A stretch of 62,790 nucleotides of DNA. Origin: Candidatus Saccharicenans sp. (GTDB lineage Bacteria > Acidobacteriota > Aminicenantia > Aminicenantales > Saccharicenantaceae). Where the stretch lies: the NCBI GenBank assembly GCA_026414545.1, contig JAOAIU010000013.1, forward strand, positions 1 through 62,790, written 5' to 3'. A program made the translations under genes and the position numbers. Below the pieces are notes generated by a model. It saw only the letters and a program-made list of their open reading frames with translations. It did not search any database and had not been told where the DNA came from. Shown one piece after another: positions 51,589 to 60,982 of this stretch; positions within the stretch are counted from its first letter, which is position 1; every line of letters starts with the position of its first letter.

Positions 51589-54339
51589 ATGAACCAGACC
51601 ATGAGACCAATAAAAGGAAAAATGGAAGCAGCGCTGAAAAAGATACCAAGAGAGCTTTGGATAAGATTTTTTATGCTGGTCATCCTGTTCCTGCTTATGT
51701 CATTTTCGACCGCCTCGTTGCCAACTGGATTGGCAGCCAGCCATCTGGACAGTCTGGAGGAGACAGTTGCCCCTCTGGCTCCTTCAGACCTTCGGGTAGA
51801 GTACCTGGTCAACCCCCTGGGAGTTGACGTCCGGCAACCCAGGTTTTTCTGGAAAAACAACCACCCGGAGCGCGGCCAGAAACAGGTCGCCTTCCAGCTG
51901 ATAGTTTCTTCTTCCCCGGAAGCCGACAGACCCGACCAATGGGATTCAGGCAAGGTCAACACCGATTCTTCCATCCAGATTGTCTACGGCGGAAAACCCC
52001 TGCAGAGCAATCGTACCTATTACTGGAAAGTCCGGGTCTGGGATGACCGGGGCCAGGAAAGCCCCTGGAGTGAAGTGGCCAGGTTTGACACCGGGCTTCT
52101 GGCCGCCTCTGATTGGAAAGGAGAATGGATAGGGGGAGAAAACCTGCTGCGCCGGGAATTCAACCTGCCTGAGAACCCGCGCCGGGCCAGGGCCTTCATC
52201 GCCGGACTGGGATACTATGAGCTCAGGGTCAACGGCCAGAAAGCTGGCGATCAAGTGCTGGACCCCGGCTGGACCACTTATTCCAAGAGAGTCCTGTACG
52301 CAACCTACGACGTTACTTCCCTGCTCAAGAAAGGAAAAAATGCCCTGGGAGTGATGCTCGGAGAGGGTTGGTTCAAATCCAGAGCCTTGCTTTTCCAGCT
52401 ATACGTTGAAGGCGAAGACGGTCTCCTGATGGAAATCCACTCCGATTCCACCTGGAAAACAGCCCGCGGGCCCATCGTCGAGGACAGCATCTACCATGGC
52501 GAAACCTATGACGCCAGGCTAGAACAGCCGGGCTGGGATGAACCGGATTTTGAAGAAAAAGGTTGGAAGCCGGCCCAGAAGGCCAAGGCGCCGGGCGGTG
52601 TTCTTTCCGCCCAGCTCATGCCAGCCATAAAAGTGGTTGATACCATTGTCCCCCTGACCATGACCAGCCCGGCCCCCGGGGTTTACGTTTTCGACCTCGG
52701 CCAAAATATCAGCGGCTGGGCCCGACTGCGGGTACAGGGCCCCCGCGGGACCGACGTCCGGTTGCGCTTCTCCGAGCTTCTTTACGAAAATGGAATGATC
52801 AACCAGGAAAACCTGCGCTCGGCCCGGGCCGAAGACCACTATATTCTGAAGGGCGAGGGAGAGGAAATCTGGGAACCGCGCTTTACCTACCATGGGTTCA
52901 GGTACATTGAAGTCACCGGCTATCCCGGGACGCCGAAGATAGATTCGGTGCGCGGCCGGGTGGTTCACACGGCTGTTTCTCCGGCGGGAAATTTTGCCTG
53001 CTCCAGGCAGATCCTGAACGACATCCAGCGCATCATTCTCTGGGGCCAGAAAACCAATCTCCATAGCATCCCCACCGACTGCGACCAGCGGGATGAGCGC
53101 ATGGGCTGGATGGGCGATGCCCAGGTGACGGCCGAAGAAGCCATCATGAATTATGACATGGCCGCTTTCTATACCAACTTTCTCCGTAACATCAGGGACG
53201 TCCAGGGAGACGACGGCTCCATCACCGACACCGTCCCCCACATCTGGGGTTCACGGCCGGCAGACCCGGCCTGGGGGACAGCCTATCCCCTGATCGCCTG
53301 GTACCTGTATCAGTACTATGGTGATAAGCGTATCCTTGAAGAACATTACGAAGGATTGAAAAAATACGTCGAATTCCTGAGGAGCAAAGCCGAGAACGGC
53401 CTGGTCCGGTTCAGCCACTACGGCGATTGGGTGGCCATAGACAGGTGCCCGGGCAGCCTGGTTTCTTCCTTCTATTATTACTACGACGTGAAAATCCTGG
53501 CTGAAGCAGCCAGGGTTTGCGGACGGCCGGCGGAAGCCGACCTCTACCAGAAGCTACTGGCAGAAATTAAGGAAGCCTTCAACCGGGCTTACCTTGACCA
53601 GACCACCAGAAGCTATGCCGGGGGAAGCCAGACGGCTAACGTTCTGCCGCTGTTTCTTGGCCTGGTACCGGATAATGCCCGGGGCGCGGTCTGGGGCAAC
53701 CTTTTTAATGACCTGGTTTATAAACATGACTCGCACCTGACCACAGGAATCATCGGCACCAAGTACATTCTGGAAGTGCTGACCATGTTCGGCAATTCAG
53801 ACCTGGCCTATGACGTGATGACAAAAGCAGACTTTCCGAGCTACGGCTACATGATAAAGAATGGAGCCACCACTCTCTGGGAACTATGGCAGAAGAGAGA
53901 AGGGCCATCTATGAACTCCCACAACCATCCCATGTTCGGTTCGGTCGGCGCCTGGTTCTACAAGGCGCTCGCCGGTATAAATATGGCCCCTGATTCTATA
54001 GCTTTCAGGAAGCTGATTATCCGGCCCCAGATGGTCCGGGACCTGACCCACGTCTCCGGTTCCATCTACACCATCAACGGGCAGGTCAGCTGTTCCTGGC
54101 AGAGAGGCGACCGCGAGATAAAAATGGAGGTCATTATCCCCGTGGGCAGCGAAGCGGAAATCTATCTGCCGGTATTCAAGCTGCGCAACCTGAGACTTTA
54201 CGAGGGGCAGACCATGATCTGGGCTGACAACCAGCTCCAGAAAAAGACTGCAGGGCTGGAAGCCCTTGAGCTCAAGGGCGGAAATTTTATCATTAAAGCT
54301 GGTTCCGGCCGGTACCTGTTCAGACTCGAAGGAGATTAA
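51589..54339 (+). CDS. Alpha-L-rhamnosidase, glycoside hydrolase family 78
   Basis: It has 916 residues from the ATG at 51589, chosen over 51568 because AAGGAGG lies eight bases before it. An N-terminal hydrophobic segment (about 26-46) may be a signal or anchor. A fibronectin-like domain (APSDLRVEYLVNPLGVD...PRFFW), beta-sandwich domains, and the (alpha/alpha)6 barrel follow. The family hallmark IPTDCDQRDERMGWMGDAQ and the C-terminal RLIIRPQ-like region (KLIIRPQMVRD) are clear. It would release terminal rhamnose from extracellular polysaccharides or glycosides. Confidence 0.93.
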   Translation: MNQTMRPIKGKMEAALKKIPRELWIRFFMLVILFLLMSFSTASLPTGLAASHLDSLEETVAPLAPSDLRVEYLVNPLGVDVRQPRFFWKNNHPERGQKQVAFQLIVSSSPEADRPDQWDSGKVNTDSSIQIVYGGKPLQSNRTYYWKVRVWDDRGQESPWSEVARFDTGLLAASDWKGEWIGGENLLRREFNLPENPRRARAFIAGLGYYELRVNGQKAGDQVLDPGWTTYSKRVLYATYDVTSLLKKGKNALGVMLGEGWFKSRALLFQLYVEGEDGLLMEIHSDSTWKTARGPIVEDSIYHGETYDARLEQPGWDEPDFEEKGWKPAQKAKAPGGVLSAQLMPAIKVVDTIVPLTMTSPAPGVYVFDLGQNISGWARLRVQGPRGTDVRLRFSELLYENGMINQENLRSARAEDHYILKGEGEEIWEPRFTYHGFRYIEVTGYPGTPKIDSVRGRVVHTAVSPAGNFACSRQILNDIQRIILWGQKTNLHSIPTDCDQRDERMGWMGDAQVTAEEAIMNYDMAAFYTNFLRNIRDVQGDDGSITDTVPHIWGSRPADPAWGTAYPLIAWYLYQYYGDKRILEEHYEGLKKYVEFLRSKAENGLVRFSHYGDWVAIDRCPGSLVSSFYYYYDVKILAEAARVCGRPAEADLYQKLLAEIKEAFNRAYLDQTTRSYAGGSQTANVLPLFLGLVPDNARGAVWGNLFNDLVYKHDSHLTTGIIGTKYILEVLTMFGNSDLAYDVMTKADFPSYGYMIKNGATTLWELWQKREGPSMNSHNHPMFGSVGAWFYKALAGINMAPDSIAFRKLIIRPQMVRDLTHVSGSIYTINGQVSCSWQRGDREIKMEVIIPVGSEAEIYLPVFKLRNLRLYEGQTMIWADNQLQKKTAGLEALELKGGNFIIKAGSGRYLFRLEGD

Positions 54340-54562
54340 ATCATAAAATTGTAACAGTCAACAGGAAATAAACCGAATCAACCAGCAATTGCCGGCACCT
54401 GGAATGCCCCTGACCCGGGCCGGTCTTTCCAGCAAGCCAGACTCGAAATGGGGAGAGGGCCTGGACTCCACAACTGGCCTCCCTGAACCGGCGGCCGGTC
54501 CAGGGCGTTGGCGAATGAAATAATGGCCGGCAGCAGAGAAACAGTGCCTTCGGCCAGCCTGC

Positions 54563-54751
54563 TTAGGTGCCTGGCTTCTTTTTTAGAGAAAGCGCTGACA
54601 GCACAAAGTATAATAGGGAAACCAGCAAGAACCATAACTTGAAGGCGTCAGCAGATAACCGGCCGAGAAAATTAAACCAGGACAGGACCAGGCAGGCGGC
54701 CAGAGCGGCTGTCGAAAATATTTTGAGTAAATTAGCTGGCATTGGCTTCAT
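54563..54751 (-). CDS. Small two-helix membrane protein after the NCS1 transporter
   Basis: It has 62 residues (59 from the second ATG at 54742, which has AAGGA at a better distance). Two transmembrane helices (IFSTAALAACLVLSWFNFLG and AFKLWFLLVSLLYFVLSALSL) and a basic tail KKKPGT. It overlaps the end of the transporter gene by 20 bases, which suggests coupled translation and a role as a small partner subunit. Confidence 0.65.
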   Translation of the reverse strand: MKPMPANLLKIFSTAALAACLVLSWFNFLGRLSADAFKLWFLLVSLLYFVLSALSLKKKPGT

Positions 54752-56129
54752 CCTTTGTTTTAGCCGAATTCCTGTACTTTCCCGACAGGTTCAGCAGAAG
54801 ATAAAGAATCACGGCAAACAGATAACCCGGCAACCAGCGGAAATAGAGATGGACCGGCAGGACAAAGGCAAACACCAGGCTTCCCACCCAGACTAACAAC
54901 ACCTTCCAGTTGAAAACTTGTTTTTTGGATTCAGCCTGGTAACGAGGAAGGCCGAGTTTCGGAAAAATCCAGTGTTCTGTAAAAACCACCGCTCCAATGG
55001 GCATCAGAACCAACCCATAAATGGCCACATAATCCAGAAGCTTCATAAAAAATAGAGGAAAGCAGGACAGAACAGAAGTAACCAGGCCGGCCACCAGAGT
55101 GATCTTCCAGCGCGGCCAGCCGGTGACCGTCTGAAGGGCCAGGCCTGCCCGGTATAGAGTTGGGTTGGCCGTGGTCCAGCCGGCCAGCATGACCGCGGCC
55201 GCTCCGGCCAGACCCAGAGCTTCAAAAGCCATCTTCCCCGGGTGCATTTCCCGACCGATAGCCGCCACCATCACTCCCGAACAGATCCAGGCCAGGAAGT
55301 GTCCGGAATACATGCCAAAAGCGGAATAAAAGCCGTAGGTCCATTTTCTGGCATAGCGGAAAAGAGCCATGTCCGATAGGCCAACATGCATGGCCAGGTT
55401 GCAGAACCAGGCGAAAAAGACCACATGCCAGAAATTGAACTGTTGTTGGCCGGCCGTGGCCAGGCCGTTCCAGATTCTGGTGGTGGCCACTTCCCATAAG
55501 TTGCTGAAATCTGGCCTGACCCCCAGCTTGGGCAGAGTGACCAGGGCCCCAGCGACGAAGCACAAAAAAATCCAGGGCGAAGCCACCTCGGCAAACCGGC
55601 CGAGCTTCTCAAAACCAAGTATGGCCAGCAGGGTAAAAAGAAAACCCAGGGCCAGGCAGACCAGGACCCAGAGGGCGCTGGCCGGCAGGATATCATTCAA
55701 CCCCGGCACCTCGAGACCGAAGGCCAGGCCCACAGCCGTGGCCGAAACCGAGATCATGGCCCCGGCCAGGATGCAGTAGAGAAAGGCGTTGGCCAGGTTA
55801 TAAATCATGGTGATCCCGGGACCAGCAATCCGCCGGAGATACCAGTAAAGAGTCAACCTGGTATCAACGGCAATGGGGGCACAGAGAAAAGTCCAGCTCA
55901 AAACTGCCAGCAGGTTGCCCAGGAGCAGACCGTAAATCAGGTCGGTGGCTTTCAGGCCATGCAGGACGAAAAAGGCCCCGATCACAAATTCAGTGGCGGC
56001 CACATGTTCACCAGCAAAGACGCTGGCAAAAAGCACTCCCTTCTTGAACTGGTCGGGAGCGACCGGTTCCCGGTCAAATTCATACAGCCGGTCCATGCGG
56101 GCGGCAATCCCGGAAAGGTCAAGAGCCAT
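54732..56129 (-). CDS. NCS1-type nucleobase permease-like transporter
   Basis: It has 465 residues with about twelve transmembrane helices. The N-terminus LYEFDREPVAPDQFKKG precedes the first helix, and the spacing of GHFLAWICSGVMVAAIG and AVFTEHWIFPKLGLPRYQ agrees with purine/cytosine permease-like (NCS1) proteins. It probably imports a nucleobase or related cation-coupled substrate; the specificity is not visible. It lies 49 bases downstream of the sulfatase/TPR gene on the same strand. Confidence 0.75.
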   Translation of the reverse strand: MALDLSGIAARMDRLYEFDREPVAPDQFKKGVLFASVFAGEHVAATEFVIGAFFVLHGLKATDLIYGLLLGNLLAVLSWTFLCAPIAVDTRLTLYWYLRRIAGPGITMIYNLANAFLYCILAGAMISVSATAVGLAFGLEVPGLNDILPASALWVLVCLALGFLFTLLAILGFEKLGRFAEVASPWIFLCFVAGALVTLPKLGVRPDFSNLWEVATTRIWNGLATAGQQQFNFWHVVFFAWFCNLAMHVGLSDMALFRYARKWTYGFYSAFGMYSGHFLAWICSGVMVAAIGREMHPGKMAFEALGLAGAAAVMLAGWTTANPTLYRAGLALQTVTGWPRWKITLVAGLVTSVLSCFPLFFMKLLDYVAIYGLVLMPIGAVVFTEHWIFPKLGLPRYQAESKKQVFNWKVLLVWVGSLVFAFVLPVHLYFRWLPGYLFAVILYLLLNLSGKYRNSAKTKDEANAS

Positions 56130-56178
56130 GCTGTTCTACTCCTTCGCTATCGAGTTTTTCATTCCAGGCGGCAGATTC

Positions 56179-58326
56179 TCACCTACTTCTCTTTATCAGT
56201 TCATCCAGCTCCCGTTGCTCAGCCTGAGGCAGAAACCGATAGACTCTGTCCTTATATCTCTGCAGATATTCCCGGGCCCTGTCTTTATCACCCTTTTCCA
56301 GATAGGCATAACCCAGGTTGTAAAGAACCTGGTCCAGGCCGGGGTCAAGCTGCAGGGCCTGGAGCCAGCAGCTTATGGCCGCTTCGGAATCGCCGGCGGT
56401 CCGGTAGGCAGCACCCAGGCCATTATAAGCAGGAGCATAAGCCCGATTCTTGCTAATCGCCTCCTTGAAACTGTCCACCGCCCTGTCCAGGGTCAGCCGG
56501 CTCTTCTCCAGTCGAGCTTTCATCAGCAGGGCAAAACCGCGATTGCTCAGAGCTGCTGGAAAATCCGGGTCGATGGCCAGGGCTTTTTCCATGAGCTCCA
56601 GGGCCTCGTCATATCTTCCCAGCCCGATGAAGGCCGCACCCAGGGAGTTCCAGATCTCAGGGTCGTTGAGGGCCTGGGGAAACGCCTGGGCCCGTTCAAC
56701 CGAATTGACTACTTCCCCGTACTGCCCGAGCTGCAACAGGGTGCTGATGTAGGCCAGAAAGATGGTATAGTTGGCCGGCAGTTTTTCCAGTCCCTGCTTC
56801 AGAACCCGAAGAGCCTGTTCGGGCCGGCCCGATTCCAGGTACAGCGAAGAAAGATAGCTGTAAGATAGGTCGTGGTCTTCTTTCTCCCGGAGGTTGGCCT
56901 GGAGCAGGTCGATAGCCTCCTGGACCTGCTTTTTCTGGTGAAAAAGGTCCATGGCCTCTTCGGCCCGGTTTTCATAAGGCATAAAGCTCTTGACATCGTC
57001 AGAGGGGGTGAAATCCTGGCGGGTAGACGCCCCTCCTCCAAGATAACCCAGGCTTCGCAGCCTCTCCAGGCTCTGTCTGGATGGGGAGACTCTGGCCGCG
57101 GCCGCTTCAGGCCCGGTCGCGGCTTCCCGGAGCGAGGCCAGCAGCTGGCGCTCTTTTTTTAAATCACGACCAGGAGCCAGGTTGTTGAGTTCCTTGAAAT
57201 CCTTTTCCAGGTCATACAGTTCAGGAAGCGGCGAGTCTATAAACTTAATCGGAAAATCTATGTAACCAGTTATCGGCGCCCAGCCCCGGCTGTAATAAGG
57301 ATAGAGGGATTCAAAATAAACAGGCCGGCTGGCCAGTTTTTTTCCTTTCAGGACTGGCAGCAGCGACCGTCCCTGCAGTCCGGCAGGCTTTTTCAAGCCC
57401 AGCAAATCACAAACGGTTGGGAAAATATCCACATGAGATACCACTGCCGTTTCTGACCGTCCTCCCTTAAACCCTGGGGCACGGATAATCAAAGGAACGT
57501 GCAGGGTGGAATTATAGGCCAGGTAGCCGTGGGTCTTTTCCCCGTGTTCTCCCAGCGATTCACCGTGGTCACTGGTCAGGATGATAACAACCCGGTCAAT
57601 AAGATTATTCTGCCGGAGAAATGAAAAAAGCCGGCCCAGTTGTTGGTCAACGTAGGCTACCTCCCCGTCATAAAGATTATGGCTGAACCTGGAACGGAAA
57701 GGTTCGGGAGGCGAATAGGGATAATGCGGGTCAAAGACATGGACCCAGAGAAACCAGGGGCCAGATACTGTCTTGAGCCAGCCCAGGGCCCGGTCGACTA
57801 CCTCGGCCGCCGGTCTCTCCACAAAAACCGGACGGTTGAAATCCTGGGTTCCGTAATCATCATCATAGAGGGAAAAACCGCGGCCCAGGCCGAACCTCCG
57901 GTCGAGCGGATAAGCCCCGATAAAGGCCGCGGTCTCATAGCCTGACTGCCGGAAGACCTCGGCCAGAGTCGTTAGCCCTGACGGCACCACGAAATTGGCG
58001 TTGTCGTGAACCCCATGGGAGGGGGGTAACACCCCCAGAAAGATGTTGGCGTGGGAGGGCAGCGTGGTTACGGTCTGGGCAAAACACCTGGTGAACCTGA
58101 TGCCTTCGGCTGCTAACCGGTCGATATCGGGCGTGCTGACCGTGGTCGAACCGAAGCAAGAGAGGCGGTCGGCCCTCAGGGTGTCAATGGTGATTACCAG
58201 GCAGCTGGCTTTGTCACCAGTCTCGCCGGGTGAGGGGCGGCAGGCCGGGCAAGTCCAGAGGTTGGCCACCAGGGCCAGCGGCAGAAAAGCTTTCAGAAGG
58301 TCTTTGCTCTTGAACCCGGTTTTCAT
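56179..58326 (-). CDS. Alkaline-phosphatase-superfamily 'sulfatase' fused to TPR repeats
   Basis: It has 715 residues from the ATG at 58326, which has AGGAAA upstream; an open frame extends to 58446 but adds no recognisable domain. An N-terminal signal/lipoprotein-type segment with TCPAC (about residues 25-30) is followed by the sulfatase fold: VITIDTLRADRLS for the first metal site, TVTTLPSHANIFLG for the nucleophile and TSDHGESLGEHGEKTHG for the other ligands. The nucleophile position is Thr in TLPSH, not the C/S-x-P-x-R of formylglycine sulfatases, so it is more likely a phosphate-ester or phosphotransfer enzyme. About six TPR units fill the C-terminal 280 residues. Confidence 0.85.
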   Translation of the reverse strand: MKTGFKSKDLLKAFLPLALVANLWTCPACRPSPGETGDKASCLVITIDTLRADRLSCFGSTTVSTPDIDRLAAEGIRFTRCFAQTVTTLPSHANIFLGVLPPSHGVHDNANFVVPSGLTTLAEVFRQSGYETAAFIGAYPLDRRFGLGRGFSLYDDDYGTQDFNRPVFVERPAAEVVDRALGWLKTVSGPWFLWVHVFDPHYPYSPPEPFRSRFSHNLYDGEVAYVDQQLGRLFSFLRQNNLIDRVVIILTSDHGESLGEHGEKTHGYLAYNSTLHVPLIIRAPGFKGGRSETAVVSHVDIFPTVCDLLGLKKPAGLQGRSLLPVLKGKKLASRPVYFESLYPYYSRGWAPITGYIDFPIKFIDSPLPELYDLEKDFKELNNLAPGRDLKKERQLLASLREAATGPEAAAARVSPSRQSLERLRSLGYLGGGASTRQDFTPSDDVKSFMPYENRAEEAMDLFHQKKQVQEAIDLLQANLREKEDHDLSYSYLSSLYLESGRPEQALRVLKQGLEKLPANYTIFLAYISTLLQLGQYGEVVNSVERAQAFPQALNDPEIWNSLGAAFIGLGRYDEALELMEKALAIDPDFPAALSNRGFALLMKARLEKSRLTLDRAVDSFKEAISKNRAYAPAYNGLGAAYRTAGDSEAAISCWLQALQLDPGLDQVLYNLGYAYLEKGDKDRAREYLQRYKDRVYRFLPQAEQRELDELIKRSR

Positions 58327-58481
58327 TTTTTCCTGGGTTATCATATAGGAAGAGAAAAATTTTTTCAAAAAAGCGCGCACCGGGACCGGCTCCAGGAAAC
58401 TCCCCGGCTCAGGGTTGGTACGGGACCAACCGTCCAAACATATCAATTTGCCGTTTCTAACCCAACTAACCCGAGTTGAGT

Positions 58482-58538
58482 TATAATCAAGTCGTCAAAT
58501 CCACTAACATAGCCCGGTCGCCACTGCCGCTCCGGGCT
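58482..58538 (+). promoter_or_regulatory. -10 box and hairpin before the CMD-family gene
   Basis: A perfect TATAAT at 58482-58487 has no good -35. In the leader, AGCCCGG/CCGGGCT (58511-58517 with 58532-58538) forms a 7-bp hairpin that ends directly at the GGAGGAGG ribosome site and could control access to it. Confidence 0.4.
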
Positions 58539-58550
58539 GGAGGAGGACAC

Positions 58551-58901
58551 GTGGGCAGGTACGAAGAATTTGTCCGGTTCCGCCAGGACATGAACAAAAA
58601 GATCCTGGAAGAAGGCACCCTGGAAATCAAAAGGTTTTTCGGCCTGGACGAACAGACTTACCGGGCCGGAGCCCTGGACGAAAAGACCAAGGAGCTGATG
58701 GGTCTGGTAGCCTCCATGGTCCTGCGCTGCGACGATTGCGTCAGCTATCATATCATTCAGGCCCTGGATAAGGGCGCCAGCCGGGAGGAGCTGTTCGAGA
58801 CCTTCTCCATCGCTCTGATTGTGGGCGGCTCCATAGTCATCCCCCACCTGAGGCGAGCGGTCTCTTTTCTGGAAGAACTGAAAGGGCGGACCGGCAGTTG
58901 A
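58551..58901 (+). CDS. Carboxymuconolactone decarboxylase/AhpD-family protein
   Basis: It has 116 residues from a GTG at 58551 that has GGAGGAGG upstream; the open frame extends to 58476 without sense. The redox motif is CDDCVSYH, preceded by TKELMGLVASMVLR and followed by a helix with GASREELFETFSIAL. In this family C-x2-C plus His gives peroxidase or decarboxylase activity. It is likely an alkylhydroperoxidase-type helper; the partner is not identified. Confidence 0.86.
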   Translation: MGRYEEFVRFRQDMNKKILEEGTLEIKRFFGLDEQTYRAGALDEKTKELMGLVASMVLRCDDCVSYHIIQALDKGASREELFETFSIALIVGGSIVIPHLRRAVSFLEELKGRTGS

Positions 58902-58951
58902 CCGGTGATTAAGAGGCGAAACCTTGCCCGTCGGGATAGCCGCGGGCCTGG

Positions 58952-58980
58952 TTGACAGGCCAGGGCGGCCAGAGTATCCT
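58952..58980 (+). promoter_or_regulatory. Promoter for the DUF3943 gene
   Basis: TTGACA (58952-58957), 17 bases, TATCCT (58975-58980). Confidence 0.55.
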
Positions 58981-59046
58981 TATTGGCTGAAAAAGTGAAC
59001 CGGCAGATTGCCGGAAGGCCGAAAGTTCTGACTGAAGAGAAAACCA

Positions 59047-60762
59047 ATGTTTCTAAGAAACGCCAAAAGAATCAGCTGGGTGCTGGTTGTCATCATGTCC
59101 CTGTCAATCCAGGCCTTCCCGCTGGGCAGCCGGAAAGACAACCAGAAAGCCGTCGAAAAATTTGTGTCCGGATTCTCGCTGTCAACAGGAGCCAGGAGCA
59201 ACTTGACCCCGGCTGTTGTCAGCCTGAACTCGTCTGCCGTTATCTTTTCCCTATCCGGATGTTCCAGGTATCCGGAGGGCAAGGTTCTTCTACCAGTCTC
59301 CGAATTTGAGCGATTGAGGAACCACCGGCCGCGCTGGGGCCGGGCCGGGCTGGAACTGGGGGTTCTGATGTCCTACTCCCAGGCCCGCTACTGGATCCGG
59401 TACTCCCGCTTCATTGAAGACTGGCAGTACCGGCTGACCTGGGCCGACCAGAAGCGTCGTTTTTTCACCACCGAGGCCCTGCGCTTTGATTCCAACGCCT
59501 TTTACCTGAACTGGACCCACGCCCTGGCCGGAATGCTCTATTACGAGTTCGCCAGGACCAACAACCTCAGCTGGCTGCAATCACTGGTTTTCTCTGTCGG
59601 CGGTTCCCTCTACTGGGAATACTTTGTGGAATGGCGCGAGGTCATCTCCATCAACGACAACATCATGACCGGTCTTGGCGGATTTTCACTGGGCGAGACC
59701 TGGTTCCAGATGGGCAGGTATTTTTACAATTCGAAAAATCCGGTAGGACGCCTGCTGTCCTGGATCAATCCCTTCATGAAAATCAACGGCTGGTTCGACC
59801 GGAATAAACCGTTGTCAGACTACCATCATAGCTACAATCAGGCTGCCCAGGACGTTTACTTCTTTCTCGGGTACCGCAATTCCCCCATCTCGGCCAGCCC
59901 GACTGTTAACACTGGCAACCTGGCCGTCAGTCTTCATTCTAGAATAATCACCGACAGCAGCTACGGCCTACCCGGCCGGGTGGACGAGAAATTCTCCAGC
60001 CCTTTTTACAGCCAGCTGGATTTTGATTTCATGTTTCACGGGACCGCCAGGGAAGAGCTGGGTGTAACGGCCAAAGTAATCCCCATAGGTCGCTTCCGGC
60101 AGAATATTTCCTGGGAAAGGAAAGGGTTCAGCCTTTATTACGGGCTGGGGTCGGCTTTTGTCATGTATGTCAAGAGACCTGTCACTGACTACGATGCCGG
60201 ACGAATCCCGGTCGACCACCCCGAAGATTTTCATTTCGAAATACCGCGTGACTTCCGGGATAAGCTGGCCGCTGTTCATTTTCTGGGACCGGTAGCGGAT
60301 CTCACCTGGTTTGCCACTCCGTGGCGATTCCGGCTGAGGGCTGAAGCCCACCCCAGCTTCGGAATGATCAACTCCCTTCCCCTGAACAGTTATTCAGTGG
60401 TCAACGACATCCAGGGAATGAAATCCACAGTTAAGTTCTATGGCTACCACTATGCCTTGGGCCCGGACCTGGAATCACTGGCCGAAATCTCCTACCGCAA
60501 CCTGCGTTTAACCGGTTTTTACCAGTACGTCTATTACCACTCTTTGCAGGGACGGGATCGTTTCCAGAGCTGGTTGACTGATGACTCTCCTCTGAAGGAT
60601 TCAAGGAAACATTACGGGCTAAACCTCGAAATAAGAATTCCCGGGACGCCCTTCTCAGTTTCCGGTTCTTTAGAAAGGGTAAAAAGGTGGGGCCGGGTGC
60701 ATGAACTGGAAGAAACAAGTCTTGAGAAGCGCTATTACCTCGGGCTCAAATACCGTCTCTGA
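59047..60762 (+). CDS. DUF3943 outer-membrane protein
   Basis: It has 571 residues with a signal peptide (to about residue 25). The DUF3943 core is recognisable by LNWTHALAGMLYYEFARTNNLSWLQSLVFSVGGSLYWEYFVEWRE, followed by INDNIMTGLGGFSLGE and then beta strands rich in aromatic residues to the end (LEKRYYLGLKYRL). The family is outer-membrane or periplasmic, of unknown function. No strong ribosome site is evident; the ATG follows AGAGAAAACCA. Confidence 0.82.
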   Translation: MFLRNAKRISWVLVVIMSLSIQAFPLGSRKDNQKAVEKFVSGFSLSTGARSNLTPAVVSLNSSAVIFSLSGCSRYPEGKVLLPVSEFERLRNHRPRWGRAGLELGVLMSYSQARYWIRYSRFIEDWQYRLTWADQKRRFFTTEALRFDSNAFYLNWTHALAGMLYYEFARTNNLSWLQSLVFSVGGSLYWEYFVEWREVISINDNIMTGLGGFSLGETWFQMGRYFYNSKNPVGRLLSWINPFMKINGWFDRNKPLSDYHHSYNQAAQDVYFFLGYRNSPISASPTVNTGNLAVSLHSRIITDSSYGLPGRVDEKFSSPFYSQLDFDFMFHGTAREELGVTAKVIPIGRFRQNISWERKGFSLYYGLGSAFVMYVKRPVTDYDAGRIPVDHPEDFHFEIPRDFRDKLAAVHFLGPVADLTWFATPWRFRLRAEAHPSFGMINSLPLNSYSVVNDIQGMKSTVKFYGYHYALGPDLESLAEISYRNLRLTGFYQYVYYHSLQGRDRFQSWLTDDSPLKDSRKHYGLNLEIRIPGTPFSVSGSLERVKRWGRVHELEETSLEKRYYLGLKYRL

Positions 60763-60926
60763 TTCTCCCTGAGGCGCCGCCTGCCTATCCTGCCTTCAGC
60801 CAACTCAGGTTCGATCACCGGCCAGAGCGGTCTAACTCGGTTCTATTCCTTGAATGCGTTCTGTAAGGAATCTGACCGCCGCCTTAGAAACCGGGCAACA
60901 AAGAGCCAGCCGATTCCGTTTTAATG

Positions 60927-60955
60927 TTAACAAGACCGGCAAAACGTGTTAAAAT
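60927..60955 (+). promoter_or_regulatory. Promoter for ftsH
   Basis: TTAACA (60927-60932), 17 bases, TAAAAT (60950-60955), about 27 bases before the ATG. Confidence 0.65.
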
Positions 60956-60982
60956 GAGTCGTGATTCAAGGAAAAAAAATAA

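Noticed and set aside
55945-56868. 307-residue plus-strand frame
   Set aside because: It lies antisense to the NCS1 permease and sulfatase/TPR genes, has no ribosome site, and its protein has no recognisable domain, so it is a coding shadow.
58520-58526. GCCACTG resembling a cobalamin riboswitch core
   Set aside because: It lies in the loop of a short hairpin and none of the other conserved riboswitch segments is present.
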